Positions 1 to 7,994 of a DNA stretch of 64,000 nt are shown one piece after another (the first letter of the stretch is position 1; every line of letters starts with the position of its first letter). This DNA comes from CAYLPJ01 sp964385465. Its GTDB lineage: Bacteria; Planctomycetota; Phycisphaerae; SM23-33. The position numbers and the translations under genes were made by a program. A model generated the notes under the pieces. It saw only the letters and a program-made list of their open reading frames with translations, ran no database searches and was not told the DNA's origin. The DNA lies in NCBI GenBank assembly GCA_964385465.1, contig CAYLPJ010000018.1:1-64000 (forward strand), written 5' to 3'.

Positions 1-39
1 CACGATTACCTGCTGCACCTGCTGACGCAGAAATCGTAG
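1..39 (+). CDS. C-terminal fragment of an unidentified protein (5' end outside window)
   Basis: The first twelve codons are open and end in TAG at 37-39, giving the tail HDYLLHLLTQKS. Almost every third base is G or C, as in the real genes here, which is why I read it as coding. It converges on the pilin-like gene that ends at 84. The 44 bases between hold a short perfect palindrome (44-59). Too little protein is present to name a family. Confidence 0.35.
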   Translation, partial: HDYLLHLLTQKS

Positions 40-83
40 ATGCGATTGCCCTGGCAATCCCGCCCACCGGCCCCGGCTTCCGC

Positions 84-1034
84 TCAGCGAAGGTCGAAGA
101 GCTCGTTGGTCTCGGGACCGAACCAGCCGATGTCGTGGGCCGTCGGGGACCCGCCGTAGGGCTGGCCGCTCATGACTTCGTTGGAGAAGGTCATGTGCTC
201 GTCGGTAACGCGCGTATCCAGCCAGACAACGTTCGCCCTGCCGAGGTGCCGGAAGTGGATGGAGGGGCGGGGCTCGCCGGAGCCGCCGAAGGGCCATCGG
301 GGCGATTCGCAGAAGGAGTACTCGATCGGCAGGCCGGCCAGAAAGGCCGTGTCCGTGAAGGCCACGGTGCTGTAGGGGGACTTGAAGGCGTCGCGGCGGT
401 TGCCGCTGAGGTGCCACTCTCGATTCGCCGGGAAGTACGTGCCATCGCCCCCGCGCTTGACGTATTGCCCGACGAAGTTGTTGTTGTAGCCGAACCCCCC
501 GCAGCCGGCCTCGAACCCCTCGCCGGTACGGCGAAAGCTGGGACAGCCGTCGACCATCTGGTGGGGGAGGTACTCGCTGAGCGGCCCGCCCTCGCGGCTG
601 AAGGGCTGGCCGGCGTGCTCGCGCCGCCCGAACCAGCGGACGTTGTTGATTCGCGGGTCGCTGGTATGCCCGGGCGTGGGGACCATGTACGGCGCGCCGG
701 GGGCGTAGAATCCCTTGTTGGCCTGGGCGTAAAGGTTGTTGGCCGTCTGAAGGTTGCGGATGTTGCTCTTGCAGACGCCCGCCTCCGCCAGGGCGGTCGC
801 CGACTGGAGCGTCGGGACGAGGATGGCGGCGAGGCTGGCGATGATCGCGACGACCACGAGCAACTCGACGAGCGTGAAGCCAGTTCTGGAGCCGGCGGCA
901 TTCGTTTCCGGGTAGTGGCTACCGGGAAAAGCCCCGCGCGGGGTGGGGCGGCGGGGTGGCGAGGTGAGCCGGCCGCGCGCGGAAGGGGCGCGGGGTTCCC
1001 TCGCTTCGGCGGAGATGGCTTCACACGGTCCCAT
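84..1034 (-). CDS. Pilin-like protein with type IV prepilin N-terminus and H-X9-D motif
   Basis: A type IV prepilin signature (GFTLVELL, G52-F53 counted from the chosen ATG) is followed by a hydrophobic helix to about residue 74. The remainder is a soluble domain rich in Gly, Asn and aromatic residues. Near the C-terminus (H263 to D273) lies the H-X9-D spacing of the planctomycete H-X9-DG pilin-like family, with Thr in place of the Gly. Such proteins are processed by prepilin peptidase and form or decorate pseudopilus or surface structures. It is the third and last gene of the riboswitch-led unit. The ATG at 1034 overlaps the upstream gene by 14 bases and gives an unusually long leader before the cleavage site. 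No other in-frame start exists, but an ATG in another frame lies 20 bases before the GGC codon of G52, so one missing base could explain the odd N-terminus. Confidence 0.75.
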   Translation of the reverse strand: MGPCEAISAEAREPRAPSARGRLTSPPRRPTPRGAFPGSHYPETNAAGSRTGFTLVELLVVVAIIASLAAILVPTLQSATALAEAGVCKSNIRNLQTANNLYAQANKGFYAPGAPYMVPTPGHTSDPRINNVRWFGRREHAGQPFSREGGPLSEYLPHQMVDGCPSFRRTGEGFEAGCGGFGYNNNFVGQYVKRGGDGTYFPANREWHLSGNRRDAFKSPYSTVAFTDTAFLAGLPIEYSFCESPRWPFGGSGEPRPSIHFRHLGRANVVWLDTRVTDEHMTFSNEVMSGQPYGGSPTAHDIGWFGPETNELFDLR

Positions 1035-2109
1035 GGCGTCTGCGGCGCAGGAGGCCCGCCGCGGCGGGCAGGAGCAGGACGGCGGTTGTCGGTTCCGGCA
1101 GGGCAGCGGCGGGGGGCGAAGGTGCCGGCGGGGCGGGCGCCGCGCCGAACCACTCGGCCAGGACGTTGAGGTCCTCGCGGTCCACCAGGCCGTCGCCGGT
1201 GAAGTCGCCGTCCTCCCAGCCGCCCTCGCGACCGAAGTTGCGCTTGCAGGTAAGGTAGTCCTTCGCGGTGACGCGCCCGTCGCGGTTGGCGTCGCCGGCC
1301 TGGAGGCCGTGGACGACCGATACGGCGTCCACGTCGGCGGAGACGGTGATCTCGAGCGTGACCTGCCGGGGCGGATAGACGTCCCAGTCCCAGTACGTTT
1401 CCGTGTAGTAGCCGAACGGGTCGTAGATGGGGTTGCCCTCGGCATCGGTCTCCCGCCCGTCGCCGATCACGTCCACCAGTCTCACGTAGCGGACGCGGTT
1501 GAGGTCCACGAGCCCGGCCTGGACGTTCGGGTCTTCGGCCAGGTCGGCCAGGTCGAACGCATCCCCGCCGGCGGTCGCCGGGTCGAAGGGGTCTCCGACG
1601 CCCGTGGCGACGTTCACCATCACCGGGCCGACACCGGCAAAGCCGTCGACGTCCGCGGCGCTGATTCCGCCGTAGGGGCCCAGCGGTTCGGGCACGTCGC
1701 AGTGCACGGGGAAGCGGGCGAAGTGCGTCCCGTCGCTGCTGACCTCCACGTAGACCAGCTCGGCGTAGACCGTTCCCGTGCCCCAGCCGGACGTGTCGGA
1801 TACGAAGGCATTCTCGAAGACGATCAGGTCATCGCCGGGGGCATCGGTGATCAGCTTGCCCGAGTCGAAGCCCAGCGTGACCGATCCGCCCTCGCCGAGA
1901 CGCACCACGTTGCCGGATCCGCTGTACTGCCCGCCGCCCTCCGGGCCGCCGAGGATGGCCTGCGGGTCCGCGAAATACGGCTGCGAGCCCGGACCCTCGA
2001 TCCGCTCTTCGACGGACTCGGCGAAGAAGTTGAGGTAGGCGTCCGCGGCCGACGCCCGCGCAAGGGTGGTCAACACGACGGCCGCGATCGTCCAGCGCAT
2101 CGTCTGCAT
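1021..2109 (-). CDS. PEP-CTERM surface protein with dockerin-type calcium repeats
   Basis: This 362-residue exported protein begins with a short signal peptide ending near ASAADA. Its N-terminal domain has a segment around GGSVTLGFD, then DDLIVFENAF, then VEVSSDG; I recall this pattern from surface proteins in Bacteroidetes cobalamin loci, but I could not verify it. Residues about 274-323 hold two EF-hand-like dockerin loops (DANRDGRVTAKD and DFTGDGLVDRED), which bind calcium in cellulosomal and planctomycete proteins. The C-terminus is a PEP-CTERM sorting signal: PEP, a hydrophobic helix and an arginine cluster. Such tails are processed by exosortase; no exosortase gene lies in this window. 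It is the second gene of the riboswitch-led unit. ATG at 2109 or 2100 are both possible. Confidence 0.88.
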   Translation of the reverse strand: MQTMRWTIAAVVLTTLARASAADAYLNFFAESVEERIEGPGSQPYFADPQAILGGPEGGGQYSGSGNVVRLGEGGSVTLGFDSGKLITDAPGDDLIVFENAFVSDTSGWGTGTVYAELVYVEVSSDGTHFARFPVHCDVPEPLGPYGGISAADVDGFAGVGPVMVNVATGVGDPFDPATAGGDAFDLADLAEDPNVQAGLVDLNRVRYVRLVDVIGDGRETDAEGNPIYDPFGYYTETYWDWDVYPPRQVTLEITVSADVDAVSVVHGLQAGDANRDGRVTAKDYLTCKRNFGREGGWEDGDFTGDGLVDREDLNVLAEWFGAAPAPPAPSPPAAALPEPTTAVLLLPAAAGLLRRRRHGTV

Positions 2110-2149
2110 TGGTTCATCCGTTCCGCCGCGTCGTGCGGCGAGGCCCCGG

Positions 2150-2177
2150 GCGGGGCGCCCCGCGGGGGGCGCCCCGC
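2150..2177 (-). other. GC-rich hairpin between the two PEP-CTERM genes
   Basis: A perfect 10-bp inverted repeat (GCGGGGCGCC and its complement) with an 8-base loop occupies the intergenic space. No T-run follows, so it may be a processing or stability element separating expression of the two genes and not a terminator. Confidence 0.5.
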
Positions 2178-2210
2178 GACCCGGAGCGTTGGCGGTATTT
2201 CCCGGTGCGG

Positions 2211-3245
2211 CTAGGTGCGCCTGCGTCGGCGGGCGACCAGGCCCGCCAGTCCGGCGGCCAGCATGCCCAGCGTCACCGGCTCGGGGACGTAAGCGAGCTG
2301 GGTGTAATACCCCGCCGTATAGGCAGCGTTGTACGGCAGTTCGTCGTACAAGGATACGTCGCCGAGCGCCTCGACGTTGCTGATGTACTGCCTGGCCTTG
2401 CTGAGCGTCTCGGGGGCACTGCCTCCGTCCCAGACGACGGCCAGCTCGTGCTCGGGGCCGAAGTTGAAGCTGTTCATCGAGAAGCAGACGTTGCCCGCCT
2501 CGTCGGAGGCGAGGTAGCCGACGCCCAGGGGCACGTCCACGGTCTGGGCGGCGTCGCTGGGACCGAGGAGGGAGAAGCCCTGCTGGCAGGGGTCGATGTC
2601 GGCGGCGCCGAAACGCAGCAGCTTGTTGTCGGTGGACCGGAACGTGCCGACCCACAGGTCGCCGTCGGGGTCGATGGTCAGCCCGCTGGTTTTGCCCCCG
2701 ATCCTGGCGACCTGGTCGTACGTCCCGGCCGCGAGATCGACCTTCACCACGTGGCTGTTGCCGTCCAGCAGCGCCGTCGCGTACGCCGAGCCGTCGGGAG
2801 CGAAGTCCAGGTCGTAGTTGTTCATCAACTGGCAGACCTCGGTGAACGCGCCGCTTTCGGCCCGCTCGATCACGTGGTTGTCGGGGTCCAGGCCCGAACT
2901 CGTCCTGCCCGTGTAGATGGTGCCCTCGTGGGCGGCGACGAACGACGACCACCCGGACGCGGTGTCCGTTGCGACCGTCTCCACGAACGCCCCGTTGGGC
3001 TCGTGCAGGTCGAGTTGATGGCCCAGGACGTTCCAGCTCATGTCGGTGATCGTGAAGTAGTTGAGGATGCCGTCGAGCCGGCCGTCGTCGTCGGTCAGCA
3101 CCGTGTAGGATGACAGCATCCCGTAGTTCCCGCCGCCGGTGGGCCAGATGTCGTTCGCCCGGGGGGCGTAGAGCAGCCCGGAATCGGCCAGACCCGTCGA
3201 GACCATCACCAGCGGCAGCGCCGCAAGAATCCATGCGTTCTTCAT
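2211..3245 (-). CDS. PEP-CTERM protein with beta-propeller-like repeats
   Basis: The 344-residue protein has a signal peptide (MKNAWILAALPLVMVSTGLA), a long domain with repeated short strands such as LDFAPDGSAYATAL, LTIDPDGDLWVG and LASDEAGNVCFS, and a C-terminal PEP-CTERM tail (VPEP, hydrophobic stretch, five arginines). The repeat style suggests an NHL/SMP-30-type beta-propeller. It is the first gene after the cobalamin riboswitch and its terminator, with a good Shine-Dalgarno (GAGAGGGA) ahead of ATG 3245. In Bacteroidetes the surface B12-binding protein BtuG is also a propeller and also sits under B12 control; an equivalent role here is inference from architecture and regulation, not homology I can show. 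An unrelated secreted propeller is the alternative. Confidence 0.88.
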   Translation of the reverse strand: MKNAWILAALPLVMVSTGLADSGLLYAPRANDIWPTGGGNYGMLSSYTVLTDDDGRLDGILNYFTITDMSWNVLGHQLDLHEPNGAFVETVATDTASGWSSFVAAHEGTIYTGRTSSGLDPDNHVIERAESGAFTEVCQLMNNYDLDFAPDGSAYATALLDGNSHVVKVDLAAGTYDQVARIGGKTSGLTIDPDGDLWVGTFRSTDNKLLRFGAADIDPCQQGFSLLGPSDAAQTVDVPLGVGYLASDEAGNVCFSMNSFNFGPEHELAVVWDGGSAPETLSKARQYISNVEALGDVSLYDELPYNAAYTAGYYTQLAYVPEPVTLGMLAAGLAGLVARRRRRT

Positions 3246-3538
3246 TTGTCATTCCCTCTCTGCGACGGCCACTCGCCGCCGCGTCTGTGGACCGGCCGGG
3301 TAGCTCGTCCCGGCCTGGCGGTAACACAACACGTCCCCGGTTGGAGCCATCGTCCCGGCTCCTCGGTCTGGCGAGCACCTCCCTCTCGTTCTGGTCAGCG
3401 CGGCCCACAGAAGTTTCCGCCGGGCCCGGGCGCAAGGCCGGACGGAAGCGAACCTGAGGGGGATCCTGCGGGGGAGGGCGGTCTCGCGAAGGGGGCAAGC
3501 GCGTCGCTGCCGCCAATCCGCGGGCGGGCCCGGCCAGC

Positions 3539-3570
3539 AAAAAACCCCGGTCTCCGCGACGGAGCCGGGG
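3539..3570 (-). terminator. Intrinsic terminator of the cobalamin riboswitch
   Basis: On the minus strand a stem CCCCGGCTCC/GGAGACCGGGG (one bulged base) is followed at once by six T residues. It lies about 60 bases downstream of the riboswitch 3' box and about 290 bases upstream of the first gene, the arrangement of a transcriptional OFF switch when cobalamin is bound. The 293 bases from 3246 to 3538 hold no gene; they are the leader from terminator to start codon. Confidence 0.9.
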
Positions 3571-3625
3571 CGTGTGGGTACGTCCCGCCTGGCCCGACGT
3601 CGCGCAGGCCGATCAGGTCGGTTGC

Positions 3626-3808
3626 AGGCAGGTCTTCTGGCTCCCGGGTGCCGAGGCGGCTGGCCTCATCCTCCCGCCGCGCCTTCCCACCGCGACTCCG
3701 CATCGCGATAGTGGCCTCTGCGGCGGTCGTGCCCGGTTACAGCGGCGCGTCCGCGGCCGATTTTCACGGCCTTCCCTGTTGCGCCCGCCGACCGGCGGGC
3801 AACCCGCA
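3626..3808 (-). promoter_or_regulatory. Cobalamin (adenosylcobalamin-type) riboswitch
   Basis: Read on the minus strand, the conserved cobalamin aptamer elements appear in order: AGGGAA near 3777, GTGAAAATC near 3765, the B12-box region GCCGCTGTAACCGGGC (3746-3731), GCCACTATCGCGATGCGG near 3715, GGGAAGG near 3690, and the 3' box GAGCCAGAAGACCTGCC (3643-3627). An intrinsic terminator follows and then the PEP-CTERM gene, so the element should shut off the minus-strand unit when B12 is plentiful. The diagnostic boxes are close to consensus, so the class assignment is firm; the exact outer boundaries are approximate. Confidence 0.95.
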
Positions 3809-3815
3809 ACGAGGC

Positions 3816-3846
3816 ATAGTCAAGCGGATATCCGGGGATTTGTCAA
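3816..3846 (-). promoter_or_regulatory. Candidate promoter for the riboswitch-led unit
   Basis: A perfect -35 hexamer TTGACA (3846-3841) is followed after 19 bases by GACTAT (3821-3816), a weak -10. Transcription would begin close to 3809, right at the 5' side of the aptamer, which supports the assignment despite the long spacer. Confidence 0.5.
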
Positions 3847-3987
3847 GCGCCCATCGCGGGAAAAGCGCACGACACGGAGTACGGCCGCACCGGTCGCCCG
3901 CGCCGTGACGGTCTTCTTCTGTCGCGTCGGCTGAGCCGCGCCGGTAGAATCCCCACGCCCGCTTCGTACCGCCGAGGACCCCGCGCC

Positions 3988-4971
3988 ATGCCGCACGTCG
4001 TCGTAGAGAACATCGTCAAGACCTTCCGCGTCGCCGAGCGCCGCAGCGGCCTGCTGGGGGCACTGGGGGGCGTGGTCCGCCGGCGGTACCGCACGGTCGA
4101 GGCCCTCGCCGACGTGTCGTTCCATGTCGCCCCCGGCGAGCTCGTGGGCTATATCGGGCCCAACGGGGCCGGCAAGAGCACGACCGTCAAGATCCTCGCG
4201 GGCATCCTGGTCCCCGACGGCGGCCGGTGCGAGGTCGCCGGGCGCGTGCCCTGGCGGGACCGGATCGCCCACGTCGGGCGGATCGGCGTGGTGTTCGGCC
4301 AGCGGACGCAGCTCTGGTGGGACCTGCCGGTCATCGAGAGCTTCGACCTGCTGCGGGACATCTACCGCGTCGCCGAGGCCAACTACCGCCGTACCCGCGA
4401 CGAGCTGGTGGGCCTGCTGGATCTGGGGTCGCTGCTGGACACGCCGGTCCGCCAGCTCAGCCTGGGCCAGCGGATGCGCTGCGATCTGGCAGCGGCGCTG
4501 CTGCACGAGCCGGAGCTGGTCTACCTCGACGAGCCGACGATCGGCCTCGACGCCGTCAGCAAGCTCGCCGTGCGGCAGTTTCTCCGCGAGCTCAACCGCC
4601 GCCGGAACGTCACCGTGCTGCTGACCACCCACGACATGGACGACATCGAGGCCCTTTGCCGCCGGGTGATCGTCATCCACCGGGGGCGGATCCTCTCCGA
4701 CGGCTCGCTGGACGACCTGCGCGCCCGCGTCTGTCCCGAGCGGCGGCTGATCGTGGACATCGCCGATCCCGACGGGCCCGTCACCGATGACGAGGCCCGA
4801 CTCGTCGCGCGCGACGGCGGGCGCGTTACGCTTGCCTTCGACCCCCGGCGCACCGCTCCGGCGGAGCTGATCGCCCGGGTCACCGCCCGCCACGCCGTCC
4901 GCGATCTGTTCGTCGAGAACCCGCCGATCGAGGAAGTCGTCGCGCGCATCTACGGCGAGGCCCTGTCGTGA
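3988..4971 (+). CDS. ABC transporter ATP-binding protein (ABC-2 exporter)
   Basis: The 327-residue protein is the ATPase of an ABC-2 type exporter. It has Walker A GPNGAGKS (57-64), the ABC signature LSLGQ (157-161), Walker B VYLDEP (178-183) and the H-loop in TTHDMDD. About 90 residues after the ATPase core form the extra C-terminal domain usual in drug and polysaccharide ABC-2 exporters. It is the first gene of a three-gene operon: its stop overlaps the GTG start of the first permease by four bases. A TAGAAT hexamer at 3945-3950 could be its -10. The two permeases resemble the DUF990/viologen-exporter group, so export of an amphipathic or toxic compound is possible, but the substrate cannot be read from the sequence. 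Confidence 0.95.
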   Translation: MPHVVVENIVKTFRVAERRSGLLGALGGVVRRRYRTVEALADVSFHVAPGELVGYIGPNGAGKSTTVKILAGILVPDGGRCEVAGRVPWRDRIAHVGRIGVVFGQRTQLWWDLPVIESFDLLRDIYRVAEANYRRTRDELVGLLDLGSLLDTPVRQLSLGQRMRCDLAAALLHEPELVYLDEPTIGLDAVSKLAVRQFLRELNRRRNVTVLLTTHDMDDIEALCRRVIVIHRGRILSDGSLDDLRARVCPERRLIVDIADPDGPVTDDEARLVARDGGRVTLAFDPRRTAPAELIARVTARHAVRDLFVENPPIEEVVARIYGEALS

Positions 4972-5759
4972 AGCCCTACCTGGCGATTCTCAGCGCCCGC
5001 TTCCGCATGCTGCTCCAGTACCGCGCCGCCGCGCTGGCGGGGCTGGGCACGCAGGTCTTCTGGGGACTGATCCGAGTGATGATCTTCCAGGCCTTCTACG
5101 AGGCTGCCGGCGGCGATCCGCCCATGACCCTCGCCCAGGTCGTCACGTACGTCTGGCTGGGCCAGGCGACCATCCGCCTGCTGATCTGGCGGGCCGATCC
5201 GGAAATCCAGCGGATGATCCACACCGGTTCGGTAGCCTACGAGCTCGCGCGCCCGGTGGACCTCTACGGGCTGTGGCTGGCGAGGGGCGTTGCCAATCTC
5301 ACAGCGCCCACCGTCCTGCGGGCCGTGCCGATGTTCGTGATCGCCATGCTGTTCCTCGACATGCAGCCGCCGGCATCGATGGTGGCCGGGACGGCGTGGG
5401 CGGTCTCGATGGTCCTGGCGGCGCTGCTGGCGGCGTCGATGGTGACGCTGCTGAACATCTCGCTGTTATGGACGCTCTCGGGGCAGGGGGCGTCCACGCT
5501 CGTCCCCGCGGCCATGTGGTGCCTCTCCGGCATGGTCATCCCCCTGCCGATGTTCCCCGACTGGCTCCAGCCGGTCCTCTACGCCCTGCCTTTCCGAGGC
5601 ATCATGGACGTGCCCTTCCGCATCTACGTCGGGCACCTGCCGCCGGCCGACTTCCCGGCCGTGTTTGCCCACCAGGTCGGCTGGACCGCCGGGCTGATCC
5701 TCGTGGGCCGATGGGTCCTGGCCCGCGGGACGCGCCGGATCGTGGTGCAGGGAGGCTGA
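4968..5759 (+). CDS. ABC-2 type permease, first subunit
   Basis: A 263-residue integral membrane protein with about six hydrophobic segments, beginning at a GTG that overlaps the ATPase stop (GTGA). The early pattern of a helix with MLLQYRAAALAGLGTQVFWG and the later LSGMVIPLPMFPDWLQ loop are typical of the DUF990-like ABC-2 permeases that work as a heterodimer with a second similar subunit. The next gene supplies that partner three bases after this stop. Position and topology make the role as transmembrane half of the exporter secure; the substrate is unknown. Confidence 0.92.
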   Translation: MKPYLAILSARFRMLLQYRAAALAGLGTQVFWGLIRVMIFQAFYEAAGGDPPMTLAQVVTYVWLGQATIRLLIWRADPEIQRMIHTGSVAYELARPVDLYGLWLARGVANLTAPTVLRAVPMFVIAMLFLDMQPPASMVAGTAWAVSMVLAALLAASMVTLLNISLLWTLSGQGASTLVPAAMWCLSGMVIPLPMFPDWLQPVLYALPFRGIMDVPFRIYVGHLPPADFPAVFAHQVGWTAGLILVGRWVLARGTRRIVVQGG

Positions 5760-5762
5760 CCG

Positions 5763-6548
5763 ATGGCGGGCCCGATCAAGCTCTACTGCCGCTACGCCTC
5801 GGCTTCGCTACGGTCGCAGATGCAGTACCGCATCTCCTTCGTCTGCCAGACGCTCGGGCAGTTCCTGGTCACCGGCATCGACTTCGTCGCCATCTGGGCG
5901 CTGTTCGACCGCTTCGGGCGGCTGCGCGACTGGCGCCTGGCGGAGGTCGCGCTGTTCTATGGCATGGTGCACGTGGGCTTCGCGATGGCCGATGCGACCA
6001 GTCGCGGCTTCGACACGTTCGCAGGCATGGTCCGCAGCGGGGACTTCGACCGCCTGCTGCTGCGCCCCCGGACCACCGCGCTGCAACTGGCCGCCAAGAC
6101 GGTCGAGCTTCGCCGTATCGGTCGGCTGGGCCAGGGCCTGGCCGTGCTCGTCTACGCCCTCGTGACGCTGCCGATCGACTGGACGCCGGCAAAGGTCACA
6201 TTGCTGGTCGGTGCGGTGCTGGGAACGAGCTGCCTGTTCTACGGGCTGATCATCCTCCAGGCGACGTTGGCATTCTGGACCACCGAGACGCTGGAGATCC
6301 TGAACACCGTCACCTACGGCGGGACGGAGGCGGCGAGCTATCCGCTGTCGATCTACCGCGACTGGTTCCGGAAGTTCTTCACCTACGTCGTGCCGCTGGC
6401 GTGCGTGAACTACTTCCCGGCGCTGGTCCTGCTCGGCCGCGGCGGGGCCTTCGGCTGGCTGTCCCCGCTGATCGGCCCGGCCTTCCTGCTGGTGGCCCTG
6501 CCTGTCTGGCGTTTCGGCGTTCGCCACTACCGTTCGACGGGGAGCTGA
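5763..6548 (+). CDS. ABC-2 type permease, second subunit
   Basis: This 261-residue membrane protein has about six transmembrane segments and starts three bases after the previous permease stops. It carries the SQMQYRISFVCQTLGQF amphipathic entry and a YPLSIYRDWFRKFFTYVVP segment characteristic of the DUF990 family of ABC-2 permeases. With the two upstream genes it completes a one-ATPase, two-permease exporter. The following 267 bases (6549-6815) show no convincing gene or element apart from a TACGAT hexamer close to the next start. Confidence 0.92.
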   Translation: MAGPIKLYCRYASASLRSQMQYRISFVCQTLGQFLVTGIDFVAIWALFDRFGRLRDWRLAEVALFYGMVHVGFAMADATSRGFDTFAGMVRSGDFDRLLLRPRTTALQLAAKTVELRRIGRLGQGLAVLVYALVTLPIDWTPAKVTLLVGAVLGTSCLFYGLIILQATLAFWTTETLEILNTVTYGGTEAASYPLSIYRDWFRKFFTYVVPLACVNYFPALVLLGRGGAFGWLSPLIGPAFLLVALPVWRFGVRHYRSTGS

Positions 6549-6815
6549 TCGTCACGGAGCAGGGACAGGCGACAGAGACCAGATCGCTATTGGCCATACG
6601 ATGATCGTCCTCAGATGTATGCGGAAGGCTGGTGGCAGATCGCCGAGCGCATGGACCGGGAATGCTGTCCGGAGAAGCCTCCGAGGTCCTGAGAGCAACC
6701 GGGGTCGCAAATCGCCAACGCACGCCGCGTCCCCTGATGGCTGCTACCCGGCAGCTGCTCACGACATACCCCAACGGTTCACGTCGTGGTACGATACCCG
6801 GACAGGAGACCAGCC

Positions 6816-7982
6816 ATGCTGCCGAGAGAACGTGTCATCGCGGCGTTGGAGCATCGCGAGCCCGACCGAATCCCGTGGGGCGAGCATTCGATCGACTACA
6901 ACGTCTACGAGGACATCCTCGGGCGCGAGACGCTCGTCCAGGCAAAGATGCGGACCACGCGGGCCTACTGGGACGGCCGGCGGGACGAGGTCGTCGCGCA
7001 TCACAAGCGGGACCGGCTGGAACTGATCCGCGCGCTGGAGATGGACGTCTGCTTCGTCAACCGTGTGCCGCCGGCCGGCTACGCGCCCGAGCCGATGGAG
7101 CAACTCGACGAGGCGACCTATCGCGACGCGGGGGGCAGCCTGTTCCGTGTCTCGGCCACGACGCACGACCTGATGCCCTGGAAGCGGAATACCGAGGGCT
7201 ACCGACCGACGACGCTCGATGGCCTCCAGGAGCGGATCGACGCGCTGGACGACGAGCCGCCGGCGGATCCGGAAGACTCCTGCTGGGAGTTCGTCCGCCA
7301 TGCCGTCGCGGAGATGAAGGACACGCACTTCATCCTGCTGCTTTGCGGGGACCTGGCGTTCCCGCGTTTCGGGGCGACCGAAGAGGAGAGTTGGATGAAT
7401 CTCGTCCTGGAGCCGGAGGTCTGCCGGAAGATCGCCGAGCTCCGAGGCAAGCAACTGCTGCGAGAGGTCGAGCTGTTCGCCAAACTGGGCGTCGACGGCA
7501 TCATGCCTTGCGGGGACCTCGGCAGCAGCACGGGGTTGATGGCCAGCCCGGCCATCTACCGCGAGATGGTCTATCCCGTTCACAAGGCACACGCCGCGCG
7601 GGCGCACGAGCTGGGGCTGTGGATCCTCAAGCATTGCTGCGGGCACGTCTGGCCGGTGATCGACGAGCTGGCGAAGGTCTACGACGCCTACGAGGGCATC
7701 CAGGCGACGGCGGGGATGGACGTTGCCGATCTGAAGCGCCGCGTCGGCGACCGGCTGTGCCTGTGGGGGGGGATATGGCACGAGCACATCATCCTGGGCA
7801 CGCCGGAGGACATCCGCGCCGACGCCCGCCACGCCTTCACGCACGCCGCGCCGGGCGGAGGCTACATCATGGGCTCGACGCACTCGCTGGCTGTCGACGC
7901 CAAGGCCGACAACATCCTCGAGATGAAGCGATGCCGCGACGAGTGGGGCAGCTATCCGATCGACCCCTCACGGTTCGCGTAG
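6816..7982 (+). CDS. Uroporphyrinogen decarboxylase-like protein (URO-D superfamily)
   Basis: This 388-residue protein starts MLPRERVIAALEHREPDRIPWG, the opening of the URO-D/MtaA/CmuA superfamily, and ends with the GGGYIMGSTHSLAVDAK segment typical of the planctomycete members. The HemE signature near the N-terminus (an arginine-rich MRQAGR-type motif) is absent, so it is unlikely to act on uroporphyrinogen. Related enzymes transfer methyl groups to or from corrinoids; here the LKHCCGHVWPVIDEL segment with two adjacent cysteines and a histidine could bind zinc or substrate. ATG 6816 is chosen because AGGAG lies seven bases upstream; a GTG at 6786 would add ten residues without a ribosome site. 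Monocistronic by spacing. Confidence 0.85.
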   Translation: MLPRERVIAALEHREPDRIPWGEHSIDYNVYEDILGRETLVQAKMRTTRAYWDGRRDEVVAHHKRDRLELIRALEMDVCFVNRVPPAGYAPEPMEQLDEATYRDAGGSLFRVSATTHDLMPWKRNTEGYRPTTLDGLQERIDALDDEPPADPEDSCWEFVRHAVAEMKDTHFILLLCGDLAFPRFGATEEESWMNLVLEPEVCRKIAELRGKQLLREVELFAKLGVDGIMPCGDLGSSTGLMASPAIYREMVYPVHKAHAARAHELGLWILKHCCGHVWPVIDELAKVYDAYEGIQATAGMDVADLKRRVGDRLCLWGGIWHEHIILGTPEDIRADARHAFTHAAPGGGYIMGSTHSLAVDAKADNILEMKRCRDEWGSYPIDPSRFA

Positions 7983-7994
7983 CGGCCGACAGGG

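Noticed and set aside
943..2214. Long plus-strand open frame over the PEP-CTERM gene
   Set aside because: Antisense to a protein with clear signal peptide, dockerin loops and PEP-CTERM tail; composition is the arginine/alanine-rich type expected from GC-rich antisense.
6816..7982. Annotation as HemE (uroporphyrinogen decarboxylase proper)
   Set aside because: The N-terminal arginine signature of HemE is missing; only superfamily membership is supported.
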